A stretch of DNA of 64,000 nt from Lunularia cruciata (GCA_948567375.1 OX419755.1:58539945-58603944); one strand, 5' to 3'; positions 1 through 13,786 are shown, counted from the first letter of the stretch. The notes: generated by a model from the sequence alone, not told the origin. Translations and numbers: made by a program.

Positions 1-789
1 TACCTGAGCTTACGTGTAGCTTCAGATGTTCGGAGTAACAACACTAGTCGACAGGCCAAGTTATGTTAGTTTCTGTCAGGTATAGCAGCCGACTTGGACT
101 GAAACTATTGATATTTTATTGAAATTCGCGATCTGTGAGATAATACCCACTCCTAGTGGGACTGGACTCAACCCGGTATATTTTGGATTTTCTGAAGAAA
201 ATTCATTTTTACTCTAGGTTTGAAATTGTTTTAGGATTCGGAAGTAGGATATAATCCGCAAGATAGGAAAGTACATTACCATCGACTAAAACTAATCTGG
301 AGAATCTATATCACTTAAGATCTTGGATATGGTGCCTTTGAATCAAATACTTGGATATGCTGAATATATTTGTATAGGTACCCGTTATCTCGCAGATCGT
401 GATGGTCTCTTTTGATTCTAGCACATTTTTATACATTTTCTTCAAGTTTGAGCCATTGTAATTATTAAAGTTGAGTAATAACGAGGCCAAGTTTCAAGCC
501 ATTCCTCGGACACAAAATGACTCTGATCTAAGTTAAATGCGGCATCTTCTCATTTCGTATGACTCTAATGTTGAAAACTCTTAGTAAAGTCCAAAAGTTC
601 CAAGTTCCTCCGATGCTAAGAGGGCTAACTTGACTCAATGGTTTACTTTGAGTCAAGTATAGAGTATCTATCCTAGTCATGGTCATGTCGATATCTCTGA
701 GGATCTTTTCATTTCCAGGGTGGCGATAAAACTCTACCCGACATAACCTATAGCTTATAACCATAACCATCACGCTTAGCTATGTGTGT
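1..789. other. AT-rich stretch, no gene seen
   Basis: No open reading frame here has recognisable protein features; the 81-codon minus-strand frame at 528-773 has no motif I know. I see no tRNA, tandem repeat or element terminus. Confidence 0.5.
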
Positions 790-1862
790 CGGTAGTTATG
801 GAGTGGACCTCACTCCTAAGACCAGCCCCATTGACGCGGGATCCCTACAGTCACCTCAATCTTGACGTGCAATCTGGACCATCCCTCTTGCCCACGTAAG
901 GTTAACATCCTGGGTCACATCCACGTAAATAAGATCTATCTAGGTGGAGGGAGATAAGGGAACGTTGAAACCTCGTATACAACTGCCTGTATGACAGTGG
1001 GGAAAGTGGCCAAATTAAAGGGTGAAGGAACGGGCTCCTAAATGCTGTTGTTTGTAAGAAGGGGTTGACAGTCAGTCGCTAGCCCTGCCAATCACACGGG
1101 AAGATCATGACACGCAGTGGTGCTTGGTGCGAGTGGTTTGGAATTATGGTAGAGCAGTTGAAAAGTTTACTTGATGTGACGACGATATATGGTTCCAAGT
1201 CCAAGGTGTGTCTCCACATAAGAATCTTGTGGGACCCGTATCCGCAACCGAAATACAAAAGCTTTTAGATCTTTAAAAATTAGTATCCATGTCTAGGAGA
1301 TACTGTGCAGAAGAACAAGTTGGTGCATAGAGATCTGAATTTGAAGATATGCACTACAACGCTTATAACTGAATGACAAATTAGCGCGGTGACATTTCCA
1401 TTGTCAACGTCGTGTGACTGGATTTAAGTAGGATAGAAAAACAAGGGAGGAAGTACATGTTGTTTAGGAGTGAAATTGGAAGTGTTGCATGATCTCAGGG
1501 AGTGGAAAGATACAGATGCGATGAGTGCGATCCTCATGCACAAGTGCTTTTCCGAGCAAGCAAAAGAAGTGTGTGAGAGTTTCCATTAAATCTATCATCA
1601 TATCACGCTTAATTGTTATGTTTAATTTTAATGCAGTATTGCTAATAACAGGAAGCAAAGCGGGCGTTGGGTTGGCCAATCGCACAATTCCCACATAAGC
1701 AACTCGCACTGTACAGGATACTTTAGTGATAGCGTATCAATAGCCGTAGGTCAAGTGGGGAATCATCGCTGGGTTAACCGCGGCCTAAACTCTTCGTTGC
1801 TTGAGCCGCATGCGGTGAAACTTGCACGCGGGGAGAAGCTTGAAAGGGCCTAACCTAAATTA
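790..1862 (+). other. Possible organellar group II intron remnant
   Basis: The best evidence is at 1,802-1,835, where a GAGCCG...TGAAA...TTGCACG...GGG stretch has the layout of group II intron domain V: a lower stem starting GAGCCG, an upper stem TGCGG/TTGCA, and a GAAA-type loop. It is followed by a purine-rich, domain VI-like tail to about 1,860. The stretch from about 790 to 1,260 is richer in G and C than its surroundings and could be domain I sequence, but I cannot prove that. The lower stem is imperfect, as expected for a dead nuclear copy. A mitochondrial source (NUMT) is my guess. No intron-encoded maturase frame is visible. Only the domain V part is reasonably supported. Confidence 0.4.
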
Positions 1863-3032
1863 AGATCAGCATCCTAGATTTTATTTTATTATGAATATTT
1901 GAAAAGATATTTGAAAAGATACGTGGGAATTTCATTTTTTGAATGAAGATGAAGAAATTATGTCTTACGATTGGGATCAACTTGCCTATATCCTAGAAGT
2001 ATTCCTTACTGATATTTATAACCAACATCAGATAATCTCGGTGTATTAAAACTTAATTCAAGAACTTTGTCAGAATTCATTCGTTCACATCAATATTAAC
2101 ATTGCACATATCTGAGAAAAAATGCCACTACACAAAGTATAAATCTTTATCATCTTCCGATTCAGTTTAATACTCTACAATCCATAAATCTATTTAATTA
2201 TTTAATTTTAAACTTTAATTCTACATGAAAGTGTAATCATTTAGTTCTATGACAAGTAAATATTTTAAAAACCTTAAATAAACATCTAAATTGTATTAAG
2301 TTGAAAATCACAGGCAATTTTGTGTATATCATTCATTATTCAGACGGGTCGCTATAGTATCTCAGGAGTTGTTGTACAATTGAGCCCGGTCTGGTGAGAA
2401 AGTCCACAACGGCGACCCGCCGGATTGATTGTCCCATGCAATGACGGATGCTATAGGAATTGTTAAATTATCAAGTCTAATTTTGTCAGCAGACCAGGGC
2501 ACAATTGTACAACTTGTCAGCAATCTGATATTTGACCCTAAACTGTGCGTGAGTTTTAGCTGAATACAGTTTTCATATTTATTTGATTCTATCTTCAAAA
2601 TACCATTTACACAAGGAGAATGTTTGAGCATATACTTGAGAAGATGGTTGGGTGCGTTGGAGGAGGTCGGGAGAAGGGAGAGAGATGAGAGGAAAGATAT
2701 ATATTTTCTGATTGAACTCTAGTATATAGCATTTGAGTGGATAGCCTTTTCTGTTTGTTTTTCAATCTCTATTCCATCGGTATCTAGATGGAAGACTATG
2801 GAGAATTGAGTAGAAAGTTATAGAATTTTTAGGTCTTCCAGGGTTAGAGTGATCATACACATTGAGAGTGATGGGTCAAGAATTTTCATTTCTAATCTAT
2901 TTGTTTTCTTGATTAAGTTTCATGGAAATTTAGTTTAAAAATTTTCAGAGATTTAAATTGAGAATTACAAGAATTTATAATTAGGTTTGGAGAACATCAT
3001 ATATTCTTATGTGAGTTTGGATGTGAGAGGTT
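1863..3032. other. AT-rich stretch without a supported gene
   Basis: Apart from the inverted repeat at 2,370-2,513 I see nothing that can be named. The 89-codon minus-strand frame at 2,362-2,631 spans that repeat and has no known motif. The part from about 2,640 to 3,030 may be the 5' side of the reverse-transcriptase element that follows, but no boundary is visible. Confidence 0.4.
2370..2513. repeat. Imperfect inverted repeat
   Basis: The left arm at 2,370-2,393 (begins GTTGTACAATTG) and the right arm at 2,491-2,513 (ends CAATTGTACAAC) are imperfect reverse complements of about 23 bp around a spacer of about 97 bp. It could be the core of a small foldback element; no target duplication was found. 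Confidence 0.5.
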
Positions 3033-6000
3033 ATGTTTTTGCATGTATGGGGAGATATGGAGAGGAGCATCATATTACTATCGTTATCCTGTGCTAGCCA
3101 TGGCTACACTTCCCATGTGGGGCCACCTAGAGCAACTCGGGATACATCATGCTCGGTGTGTCATCAACGCTTTACCTCGCAAGGGGTAAAGATCCATGTT
3201 AGAAGGATGCCAAAGGACTATGATTGGACCACTTGGGATGCCCACGTGAGGCAAGCAACCACATTGATAGCAATGACTCGAGATTACGCACGCTTCTTCT
3301 ATCCCTTCATTGACCATTCCAAGGATACCCATCGAGTCGTGGGAGTGGTTAGCTTCTCAAGCAGGTTGTATTTTGGGGTTATTTGAGACTAGTCTCCATG
3401 TCCACATTTATTCCGTAGGCTACCTTGCACACTCCATGATGAAGCTAGATAGGCTTTTTGCCTACCACTTGATCATTTGGCACGTGATCCCTTGGATGAG
3501 TTAGCATGGTTCCTATTCCTCTTACTTCCTTAATGATGTCTTTGTTATGCTACAAGGGGACATGCAGGGCATAGAGAGGTGGCTGCTAGATTTTTTTAAT
3601 TTTGAGCAAGGGATTGGGCAGCCCTTCAAAAAGAGTCTATTAGGGCTACGCATTTAGGAGATAGATTTTACCACAAGATACCATAGAGTCCACTCAATTA
3701 CAACGGTGTATGACATTGGGTCAAGCAAGACAGTTTAGTAGAGCAGCATGAGCATTACATCCTTTGTCTATGTCTAACCTTACTAATGAGACTATGTCTT
3801 CCCTATGACTACATCTTATGGCAATAGAGGGACTACCAATAGAGGTCTTACATTATCTGCTTGAGCAGCCTTTATGTCTTGATAGGTTGCTTTTTGCACA
3901 AGCATTGTGCACTACCCCTTGCATTTCTTCAAGAGGCTTGTCAAGGATGGTATATGAGCACCTTAGAGATTTTATTGAGTTTATTATTTTATTGAGTTTG
4001 AAGCAAATGATCCTTCTAGTGGTTTTAAAGAGTTGTTCCAAGTGGTTGCAGTAGTAGCAAGAGGAGACATTCCTATGTCTATTAGTTGGGTGTTAGGTGC
4101 TAGTCAACTTCTCATGATGGAGAAGGACACGTGAGGCATTAGACAGATTGCTAGTGGAGAGATCTTTTTTCATTTTGTCAATCAAACTATTGTCTTTCAA
4201 CATCATTCTCACTTGTTGCAGTACCTCAATCCATATTACTTTGGAGTAGCTACACCTAGAGGATGTGAGGCCATATCTCTAGGCATAAGGGCACTCCTAG
4301 ATATCCCTTCAGAGTGAGTCTTCCTACAAGTGGATGTTGAGAATGCTTTTAATAGCATCTCACGTGCATCCATCTTTGGAGAGCTTTAGGAGGCTGGTGG
4401 ATTCTTGTAATACCAAGGGTTAGCCATATGATCTAGATGTGAAATTTGGTTTGGTAAAATCTAGAATGATGTTATACAGGATGGTCAAAATAGATCAGAT
4501 AGAAGTATCACCAAAAGAGTACTTCTACTAATAGGGCAGAAACCGAAATAGACTTGAGAACCTTAGAACCAATAGCTAGACATATGATTTAAAGGAGAGA
4601 ATTGGTTTGGTAACATCTAGAAGGATTTTACACATGATGGACTAAACAGATCAGAAAGAGGTATCACCAAAAGGAGACTTCTACTAATAGAGTAGGAACC
4701 TAAATATGCTTGAAATCTTTGAAAGCAATTTTGGAGGCCTAAACGGATGAATTAGGCCTCAAAAATGTGCAAATTCCCCCCCCCCAACGGAGGAAAGGCT
4801 GGCCTTCCCTCCCCATTGCTTTGTCTCGTCGAGAGCTTTCCAACAATACCTTACTCACGTGATTCTGAGATTCCTACATGAAGATTCCCTAAAAGATTCC
4901 CTCTGGTCAAAGCTTGTTTGACCAACCAGATAGGACCTAGACCAGACAAGTCACCCATCCAAGTAAGTAATCTTAGGGTAGAGCTTGCTGACATGTCACC
5001 TATCTGTGTCCCTAATCCTATGGTGGAGCTTCCTTGGAGGAGATCCTCTTTGTCTATATAATAAAGAGAAGGTGCTCCTTTGGGGCATCAAATGTTTGAG
5101 TATGCAATCTGTGTTTTTTCTCTTCTCTTGTCCTCGGAGTATTACAATTCTTGGCAAGTCTTATTCCTTTTTTGTGGTATTTTTATGGCTCTCTTGCTTC
5201 CCTTTACTACCAACACGGTTTTTCATAGGAAGGAGTCACCGTCATGGATTCAACTGTTGGTACACATCAAGGAAATCCTTTAGGAGGACCCTTGTTTCCA
5301 TGGCTCACTTTCAAGCTCTCTTATCTACTACTTTGGCCATTTTAGGTTGTGATTTCCCTCCTCGGCAGATTATATACACATTGTGGGTCCTATAGATCAG
5401 ATTAGGCAAGCCTTTGACTATAGAGCTACATCTAGTAGGCTTGAGAGTCAAGGTTTCAAAGTGCAAGGCATGATCCACTTTAGGTATCCCTTTCCACCAT
5501 GAGCTTCTAAAGGAGTGTATCAGATCAATAGATGGACTACATGTTCTTGGAGTGCAAATAGGATCCAAGGATTTGTCACACGCTTCTTAGATGGTACTCT
5601 TGCAAAGGATGTTCTCCATGTGGATGACCTTCCGTTACTAGGAGATTCACCGGTGGCATTTGGTATACTCTCCTCTAGTATTGCTTGTCAACCGACTTAC
5701 CTCCTCCGTACAATTCCTCCCTCCTCATGTTTCCTATTACGTTTGAGAGCCTTTGATAGGAGGATTATGGGAGTCTTTGGTGATATTATTGGTTGGACCA
5801 AGGACATTTGAGCGTATGACAATGGATTTAGCACATAGACAGACGGCTCTACCAATCTCATGTGGAGGGGTTGGCTTGCTATCTATGGAGGAGATGACAC
5901 TTATAGCATTTTTGGGTAGTTGGGCTCTCTTGGCACCCTTACTTTTGTTTCATTTTGTGGTTGTTGATAGGCCAATTTTTGAGACTTATGTGATAAAGGT

Positions 6001-6990
6001 GGAGGAGGGATCCTTTTCTCTCCAAATATTATTGCGGTAGACAAGAGATAATCTATCCCCATGTGCACATGAGGACTTTTCATCTTTTGCTTCATCATAG
6101 TCAGATTGGACTAGAGGTTTACAGTCTTCCTTGATGGAGTGATAGTATGAGCATACGCTACTTTCTCTCTTAGTTGACTCATCCATTCCTCATGCTACTA
6201 GAGCCCACTTTGCTCTTGCTCTAAAAAGGATGCAGGCTCTTGGATCCTAGCTTGACCGTGCATTAGGCATTTTGACTCGCACTATCTACTTTCTCTATAG
6301 CGATGAGGTTTTGCTTAGGTTTGGTCCACCCATCTACATCTTCATTACTCACTTGTGAGTGTGGTTCTACACTAGGTGCAGTAGCGGTCCATATGACATG
6401 GTGTCCTTTTGGAAGATAGAAGAAAGCTACCCATGATGCTATTAGGGACATAGTTTTTGCCATGGCACGAGAGAGTGGGTACTTTGCTTGGAAGCATTTA
6501 TATGCTTTGCAGATGACATTTGTCAAGGCAGACTTATACTTGGTCCGAGATGATCATGTGATAGTAACGGTTGTTGTGGTTATGGATCCTATGTTGTATA
6601 CAATTCCAAAGGAAGTCATTACCCATCTCCTTGGATGGACGGAGAGTGCAGCAATAGGTCGCAAGGTCTCCAAGTATAGGAGCATGTAGTGAGGTCACCT
6701 CTTTGTTCCTCTAGCCTTGGAGTTATATGGAGCTATGGACACATTTTTGGGGAGTGCACAAGAGCTTATCATGTTAGGCGCCAAGGGGTACCACTCTCAC
6801 TCTCATACTTTGTAGTATATTTAGACAACATGTATCCATTGCTCTCTAGAGTGCAATGGTTGGTGTAATCTATAGGAGAGTAATCATACAAGGTGATGCT
6901 TCTTTAGATACTCCAATTGTTTGTAGACCATACCACTTGCATAGCTCAGTTATCTTAGGTACAATAGTGCAGATTTCTCATATACACTCT
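3033..6990 (+). pseudogene. Decayed reverse-transcriptase element (non-LTR-like)
   Basis: Frame-hopping translation gives, in order: a Cys/His finger-like segment (CSVCHQRF, about 3,160-3,215); reverse-transcriptase motif A (QVDVENAFNSIS, 4,326-4,362); motif B region with GTHQGNPLGG (about 5,255-5,290); the catalytic box as ADYIHIVGP (about 5,361-5,390), where the second Asp of the usual ADD is Tyr; then a long C-terminal region with LRTIPPS (about 5,705) and LSYF (about 6,800). The order matches a family of RT proteins I recall from mosses and lycophytes. Stops and frameshifts occur throughout and a solo LTR (4,406-5,146) is inserted between motifs A and B. The 3' end, near 6,990, carries a short AGCCCCA sequence also found after the second copy at 9.6 kb. 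It is not functional. No LTRs or integrase are seen, so a non-LTR element is the most likely source. Confidence 0.75.
4406..5146 (+). mobile_element. Solo LTR, copy A
   Basis: It begins TGTAATACC and ends GTATTACA, so its ends are a perfect 8-bp inverted repeat with canonical TG...CA. It is flanked by the 5-bp direct repeat ATTCT (4,401-4,405 and 5,147-5,151), and removing it restores the interrupted reverse-transcriptase sequence. Its first roughly 160 bp are imperfectly repeated once inside the LTR. It has a C-tract near 4,777 and a TATA-like TATATAATA near 5,055, a likely LTR promoter. The internal region of the parent retrotransposon is absent from this window. Confidence 0.9.
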
Positions 6991-8884
6991 ATTGTGGCTT
7001 AGCCCCATCCTTGTGTTTTCTACACGATCGCACTTTTCATACTTGAGAAGAAATAAAATACTTGGGAGCGTTGATAATATTATTAGTAGATTTTTCTTAT
7101 TCTACAAAGCTAAGGATAAAAATAATTTAAATTATCTCAATTACAACTAAATATATTCATACAACCGCAAATTTTTAATCTCCAATTATATTGACTTCTA
7201 AATTTGAAGGACTAAAGATATTATCAGCAAAATTTATCATGATATTCAATTCAATTAGATCAACAAGAGAATATCTCTTCACTTTTCATCAAAATTGCAA
7301 AATAGTCTAGTATCTCCAAGCTTTACACTAGAATCAAACTTTTAAAAGAGTAGTCTATAAGTTTCTTGAGTTGTAGTACTAATTTTTTCTTAGTACCAAA
7401 TTGTAACAATAAAAAGTAAAATCTCATATAATCTAAAGTTCAATGTTTGATATGTATATTTGTAGTCTTTGACATATATACATCTATCATTTGCATGTCA
7501 TATATTTATAGTAATAGTATTTCTTAAAATCCACAAATAAATTTAATTATATTTTAAATTAAAACATATGAATTTTCCAAATATTAAATACGTTTTTAAT
7601 CTAAATTTAAATCATATTTAAATGCTTATATTTTTTAAACATTTATCATTTAAAAAATATATATAATAATTTTATTCATGAATGTAAATCTTTACTTTCA
7701 AATAAAAATTACTTGACTATATAAACTTTATATTGTAAGCCATTCAAAGAAGATATCACATCTTTTAGTTTGATATTTTGACATGTTGTCACATAAAAAT
7801 AGAATCTAATAAGATATAATTTTGATGATAGTAAATTATTTAGGGTAGTAATTTGGAAGGCAATATAAAATATTTTTTTCCTAGAATATTGATTGAGTTT
7901 TAGACCAAATTTAATACTAGTGTTGTTTATATTGAAGCAACTCAATTTTATTACAATTATTATATTTTCAAAGTAGAACTTGTAGGAATTTCCAAAGGAT
8001 AATATCTTTATAAAACTTAATTGTATATGAAAGTTGATCATTGTAAATACAATAAATATAGAACTAGTAATATAAAATATATGTTAAAAAATCATTTATA
8101 TTAGAAAAACTGTGAAGATATATAATATTATTATCATTAAAATATTATATGTATTATTATACTCATCTATATTAGGAAATGTCCAATCTCATCATTATTA
8201 AATGCATTGATACATAAGATAATTTTCAATATAGTTCAAGAGGATATCTATGATATCTAGGCTAAAATGATAATTAAATTTTTTTGTAAATAGCATTTAA
8301 TAAATTTTGTACTAAGCATTTAAGGATCTATACATAGAAGCAATATTTATAATCTAAAAAATAAAAAAAATCCTATATTAATATATCACAAAGAGGAAAT
8401 AAGTTTCTACATGGATATGCATTAGAAATAATGGTGCTCATAATAAATTTCTCCCAAGTTGCTCTTAAATTTGCATTTTCCTAATTAGTATACTCTTTCA
8501 CATATGCATTTTGTGAAATTTATTGATTTTATCCTCATACAATCATGGTCATTTGCAATGTTATATCAAGTTGTAAACATTAGAAGCATCTTCTATTCTA
8601 ATATATTTATTCTTATCAAAATTGGTAAGCAATTCTCATTGAAAATAATTAATCTCCAGAATTTTACTTTTTTTTATTATGTAAAGTAGGCTTCCATGAC
8701 TTGTTGAGGTTGTGATGCAAGTTTTCAAGAGATGAGGACTTTAAGTCTCTTAGCTTATCTATATTGTTTCTTCTTTTTCTTGTAGTCCTAACTTATCTTT
8801 ATATTAAAATCTTGTCTGTCTCTTAGTGAGAAACCTCTAAAATTTAACTTTTTGAAACTCCTTCAAGAATAAATAAGAATTAGC
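6991..8884. other. Very AT-rich spacer
   Basis: Long A/T runs and dense stops in all frames. The frames at 7,709-8,041 (-) and 8,504-8,689 (+) have low-complexity composition (Ile, Asn, Phe, Lys) expected from AT-rich noise. No element ends were identified. Confidence 0.5.
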
Positions 8885-9660
8885 AATGAAGTTCCAGCTA
8901 GGATTAGTCCACCCGTCTACATCTTTGTTACTCACTTGTGAGTGTAGTTCTATACTATATGCATTAGCGGTCCATATGACATGATGTCCTTTTGAAGGAC
9001 AGAGGATAGCTACCCATGATGTCATGAAGGATATAGTCTTTGCTATGGCACAAGAGAGTGAATACCTTGCTTGGATGGAGCATTTGTATGCTTTGTAGAT
9101 GACATGTGTCAAAGAAAACTTATACTTGGTCCAAGATGATCAAGTGATAGTGTTGGATGTTGTGTTTACAGATCCTACGCATGATGCAATTTTGGAGGGA
9201 GTGATTACTCATCCTCTTTGATGAGCGCTGAGTAGAGTAGCACCACATAAGGTCTCCAAGTATATGAGTATGCAATGAGGTCACTTCTTTGTTCCTCTAC
9301 CCTTGGAGTTATATGGAGTGATGGACATGGCATTTGACACATTTGTCAAAGAGTGTACGAGAGTTCATCATATTAGACATCAAGTGGTACCACTCTCACT
9401 CTCATACTTTATAGCATACTTTAGACAAATTGTGTCCATTGCTCTATAGGGAGCATTGGCTAGTGCAATCTATAGGAGAGCAATGACACTAGGTGATGCT
9501 TCTTTGGATGCTCCAATAGTTTGTACTTGCATAGGTTGGATATCTTAGGTGCAATAGGGTAGATTTCTCATATTGATACTACTAGGACCTAGCCCCATTT
9601 TACCTCTTTTGTCTCTACCTTGAACAGTTTGATGTGGTCTTCCCATCCTTCATGTGTTTT
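8885..9660 (+). pseudogene. C-terminal fragment of a second reverse-transcriptase element copy
   Basis: Translation gives segments that match the 3' third of the element at 6.3-6.99 kb, for example DIVFAMAQES (about 9,030) and VPLSLSYF (about 9,390), with the same following sequence order. It lacks the RT motifs, so it is a 5'-truncated copy, the usual outcome of non-LTR insertion. The shared 3' tail includes TAGCCCCATTTTACC near 9,588, which also recurs near 10,168. Confidence 0.7.
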
Positions 9661-12600
9661 ACGTGGTTTCCTTTTTCTCTTTTAAGAATAAATTTCTAAA
9701 GCACCTTCACTACTTATTACATTGCCAATAGAGAAACTTAATTAGATATATATGGTTACATGTGAAAGAATGATTATCTTCCCCTTGTCTCTTGTTTATA
9801 TACTTATGAAATGCTCATAAAGGTTATTAAGTACAAGAGTATATTGTTTACTAAGTAAGGAGTCTTATAATATCAAAAGTTGAAGAGGATATCACAACTC
9901 ATGAAATAATATTTATAATCATATGGTCTTATCTTTATCCAAAACTATATCAAGGATTCCTTCATATTTATCCACCTATCTATCGTCATTAAATTGAATA
10001 CAACTTTTAACCAAAAAGCATTGGATATAAGATTCTTTACTCTTTACTCAAAGTTTAATTTCAAAAGAGTTTTATTAACCATTCGAATATAAATTAATAG
10101 TGCTCAATTTTGCAACCTTTTCTTAAATATTAACATAGCTTCAGGTCAAATACATAAACTGTTGGGAATTAGCCCCATTTTACCTCTTTTGTCTCTTCCT
10201 TGTACGGCTACGTAACCTTCATGGTCACCTTTTCATCCCTTTATTTAATCTTTATACCAAAATCTAATATACTGTTATTCTTCTTGGAATCCCTTCCAAA
10301 TACAACCTCTTTCTTGTTTATGAGTAAACTTAGTCAATCATGAGTCATTTTGAAGTTTATTTAAACTTCATAGAAAAATATCTTTAATTCCTCAAAATAA
10401 AGCAAGTTTTATCATCAGAGTATATATGTAGCTATGGGTGGTGGTGCATGACTATTCAATCTATGTGTAAAATGACATAAGTGTTCTACTAAACTTCTTT
10501 TCAGAAAAATTGGCCGTAAAAAATAATGTTACGCTTACCTTATATAACATTTTGACCAATATTTGTGATACCTTTAATTGGCTAATAGCAAAAAAAGTTG
10601 TTATTTAGCATCTTTGTTGAATCAATACACATTCCTGTAGTTTTCCAACTGCAAAGATAATTCTTAAAATCAGTTCAAAAGTTGTGTATTATTAAACCAA
10701 CATAACATCCTAATAACCTTTTTGGTCTCTGATTGTTTTATTAATTTGTAGAATTCTGTAAACTCCTATCTTTATATTTAGAGGCACTTAAGGATGGAAA
10801 TGATAAAATGATTGATGGCCTGTAAGAAGATAAATATGAAAGACTAAAGTGAAATAAGCGCATGCTCTAATCTTTTGTGGAGTTATCAAGTAATTACTCC
10901 TAAATTATGAACTAAGTCATGTTAAATAAAATGTTTAGATTTCTGATGAACTTCTTAACTTCTATATGTGATGTATATTTCATATAATCTTAATATAATT
11001 TGATTCAAAATTCAAAGAAATTTTGAATGCCACCTTAAGTAATAAGTAAAACTGATGAAACCTTTATAAAAAATTATTTTCATTATCATATTATTTATTG
11101 ATGTATACTCTAAAATTTATCTGTGGAGCACCTTATACAAAAGCACGATGCTTTTGGAATCTATAACTTTAAACTTAGACTATAACATATTTTTATATGA
11201 TATTCCTTTTCATATCACTTGCATCTATAAATATTGTTTTCTATATTTTGGTCTCACTAGATGAATAATTCAAATAGCTTCCTGATGCAAATTGAACCAA
11301 TTAAAACATGCATTCTTTGGAAAATTGGAACTCCAAAAATTGCATCTTTTGTATTATCTCATTATGTAAAGACTCAGCTTATTAATTTTTTTTAATTAGG
11401 AGCTCCTTATCCTTGAGTCTTGTAATTTCAAACTCCAAAACTATATATGGGATATATAGGAGAATCTTTTTAGATATGTATAATTTTCTCAATACTTTAT
11501 TTATATATTCTATGTTTTAGGATTTTTTAATCTCTATAGATATAGAATCCAATGATATTTATTGTATACTTGATGAGAATGTTATACAAACTCTATAATT
11601 AATTGTGTTGTATAGCCTTACTATTTGGATATTGGGATTCAATCATTTTTATTAAAAGCCCTTTTTCATTGAGGTTCTTGATTCATAGAAAAAAGAGGTA
11701 TTTATAAACAATATTGTAGATATACTTGATCTCTCCTTAACTTTACATTGGGTCTCTATTTTCAAAAAAATTATTCCTTTGATATAAAATTAAAGAGTTT
11801 TGAATACTTACCAGAACTATCTAAAACAAATAGTAAGGTGAAGAATTGATAAATTTTTACTATTAGACTCTATTATTTTATCCTACTGTTTATGGATTGA
11901 AACTCCAAAATTGTAGTTATTTAGTTTTTTAATCATTACATATTGTTAAAAATTCATGAATTTTCCTAAGCAAATTCTTATCTTCAACATCTATAAACAT
12001 CAATTATAAATTTGACACCATAAAACGTGTACTTTACTGCAATTTCTTAGTACTTGATGGTATATTTTGTGTACTTTGATAAGTGATGCATAATAATATT
12101 TTGTCTCTATCATGAAATTTTTAGCTACTTAAAAAATTTGCAAGAAATTACAATTCTATGTCGATATCTATAGCTTTTTCTATATAGTCTTGGACCAAAA
12201 TTCCCTTTGGAATTTTCTTGCAATCCTCAAGTTGCAACTTGATGTCCTATTTTTGCAATCTAATAATATTTGGTTGGATCATATTCTATGACCACAACAA
12301 TAAACATATTTCTTGCTTATTTATTATAGCCATTAAAATGATGACCAAGTCTTGGTTTACATTCATTACAAGATAGATGTGTGTTCTTTATATACTCACA
12401 TAATGAGTCCCACAAGGAGAAATATAACATACTTAATATAATAAGAATATTAAATATTTTGAAGTAACCACATTTCCATTAATTCTAATGATATTAGTCA
12501 AATTTAGAGAAAAATGTTTCTTATTTAATATATAAAAATGTAAAATGTCTTAAAGTTACTTTAACTATTCACATCAACACAATGTATTTAAAGAACTCAC

Positions 12601-13031
12601 ATCAACTTTTTAGTATTGGGTGTGTATTATTTGTATAATTTTTGCTACTATGAGTACTTAAAGCAACTCAAAAAGTTTTGATAAAAATTTGTATGATCCT
12701 TAAACTGATTAGATAATTAAAATCAATATAAATGTGGTTACTTCAAAATATTGATACTACTTATTCTATTATCTATTTTATAAATCTCCATGTATTTTAC
12801 TTATATCAAAAGAATCAGTAAAATATGAATTTGTGCTTTATAATTGAATGGAAATTTTGATCTTTTCAGAAATTTAATTGAAGTAAAGGAGTGTACAAAG
12901 AGCAAAAAACAAGTTTTTGACAATCATGATTTATCCATAAAAAAAATTCACAAACTAATATTATTTAAGTTATAAAGCTTAAAAAATCAAAGATTCAATA
13001 TCTTTATTTTTTGTTTAATTTTTCTCTCCAA
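9661..13031. other. Very AT-rich spacer with a short element-tail copy
   Basis: The only structure I can support is at about 10,168-10,215, a roughly 45-bp copy of the 3' tail of the reverse-transcriptase element (TAGCCCCATTTTACC followed by TCTTTTGTCTCT). It marks a possible third, almost completely truncated insertion. The rest is A/T-rich with no coding signal. Confidence 0.5.
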
Positions 13032-13616
13032 TGTCAAGTATATGTACATTGCTACACAACATATAAAGCTATCAATATCATACACTATAGAAACACAACT
13101 CACACAAAATTTATGCATAAACTCTCAAGTACCACAATAATCAATTCACAATCAACTCAAATAAAAAGTCTATCTTCAACTCACGATCTGCCAACAACAA
13201 GCAATGATTACAATTAATCCATGCTCATTCTAGCTAAAAGAATCCATGTGATGCTCGCCGGCCTATGTTAACCATAGCCTTGATCTTGAAAGCTCAATAT
13301 CAAAGAAGTGAGCTATCTAGAGCCACACTTCAAAGGTATACCCTTCTATTTGACATGGATCTCCAACCCTAATGATGTTACTAATGGCTCATTTGATAGT
13401 GTGAATGATGCAAGTGATGGTAGGTCTAATGGTGTAATCAATAGCCCTAATACAAAATCTAGCCATTGTTAAGTAGTCTTTGAGTAACTACTAATATAAT
13501 GTTGTGACAACTATAGTGCATATATACATTGCTACATAACATACATTATTATCAACATCATACACTATAGAAGCACAACTCATAGAAAAGTCATATGTAA
13601 ACTCTAAAGTACCACA
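13032..13616 (-). repeat. 3' terminal repeats B1-A2-B2 of the older element
   Basis: On the minus strand B1 starts at 13,616 with TGTGGTACTTTAGAG, right after a G-rich purine tract, and runs to about 13,516. A2 covers about 13,515-13,138. B2 starts again with TGTGGTACTTGAGAG at 13,136 and ends at 13,032 with TTGACA. The 5' end of the same element (38,007-38,405) carries only an A block. The younger copy has the same layout. Confidence 0.7.
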
Positions 13617-13786
13617 ATTGCCCCCTGTTGGTGGTTAGGTCCATCTAACTCCAAATAGCCATCTACTCTAAGTATGTGATATGTCCTATGGTGGGCAAAG
13701 ATCAAGAGGCTGGGTGCTATCAAACCTCACAGTTAGTTGCGTGTCTATAATCTATATCATATAAAGAGTGAACTAATCATACGTCA

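Noticed and set aside
7709-8041. 110-codon minus-strand frame in AT-rich DNA
   Set aside because: Its Ile/Asn/Lys/Phe composition simply reflects A/T richness; no motif is present.
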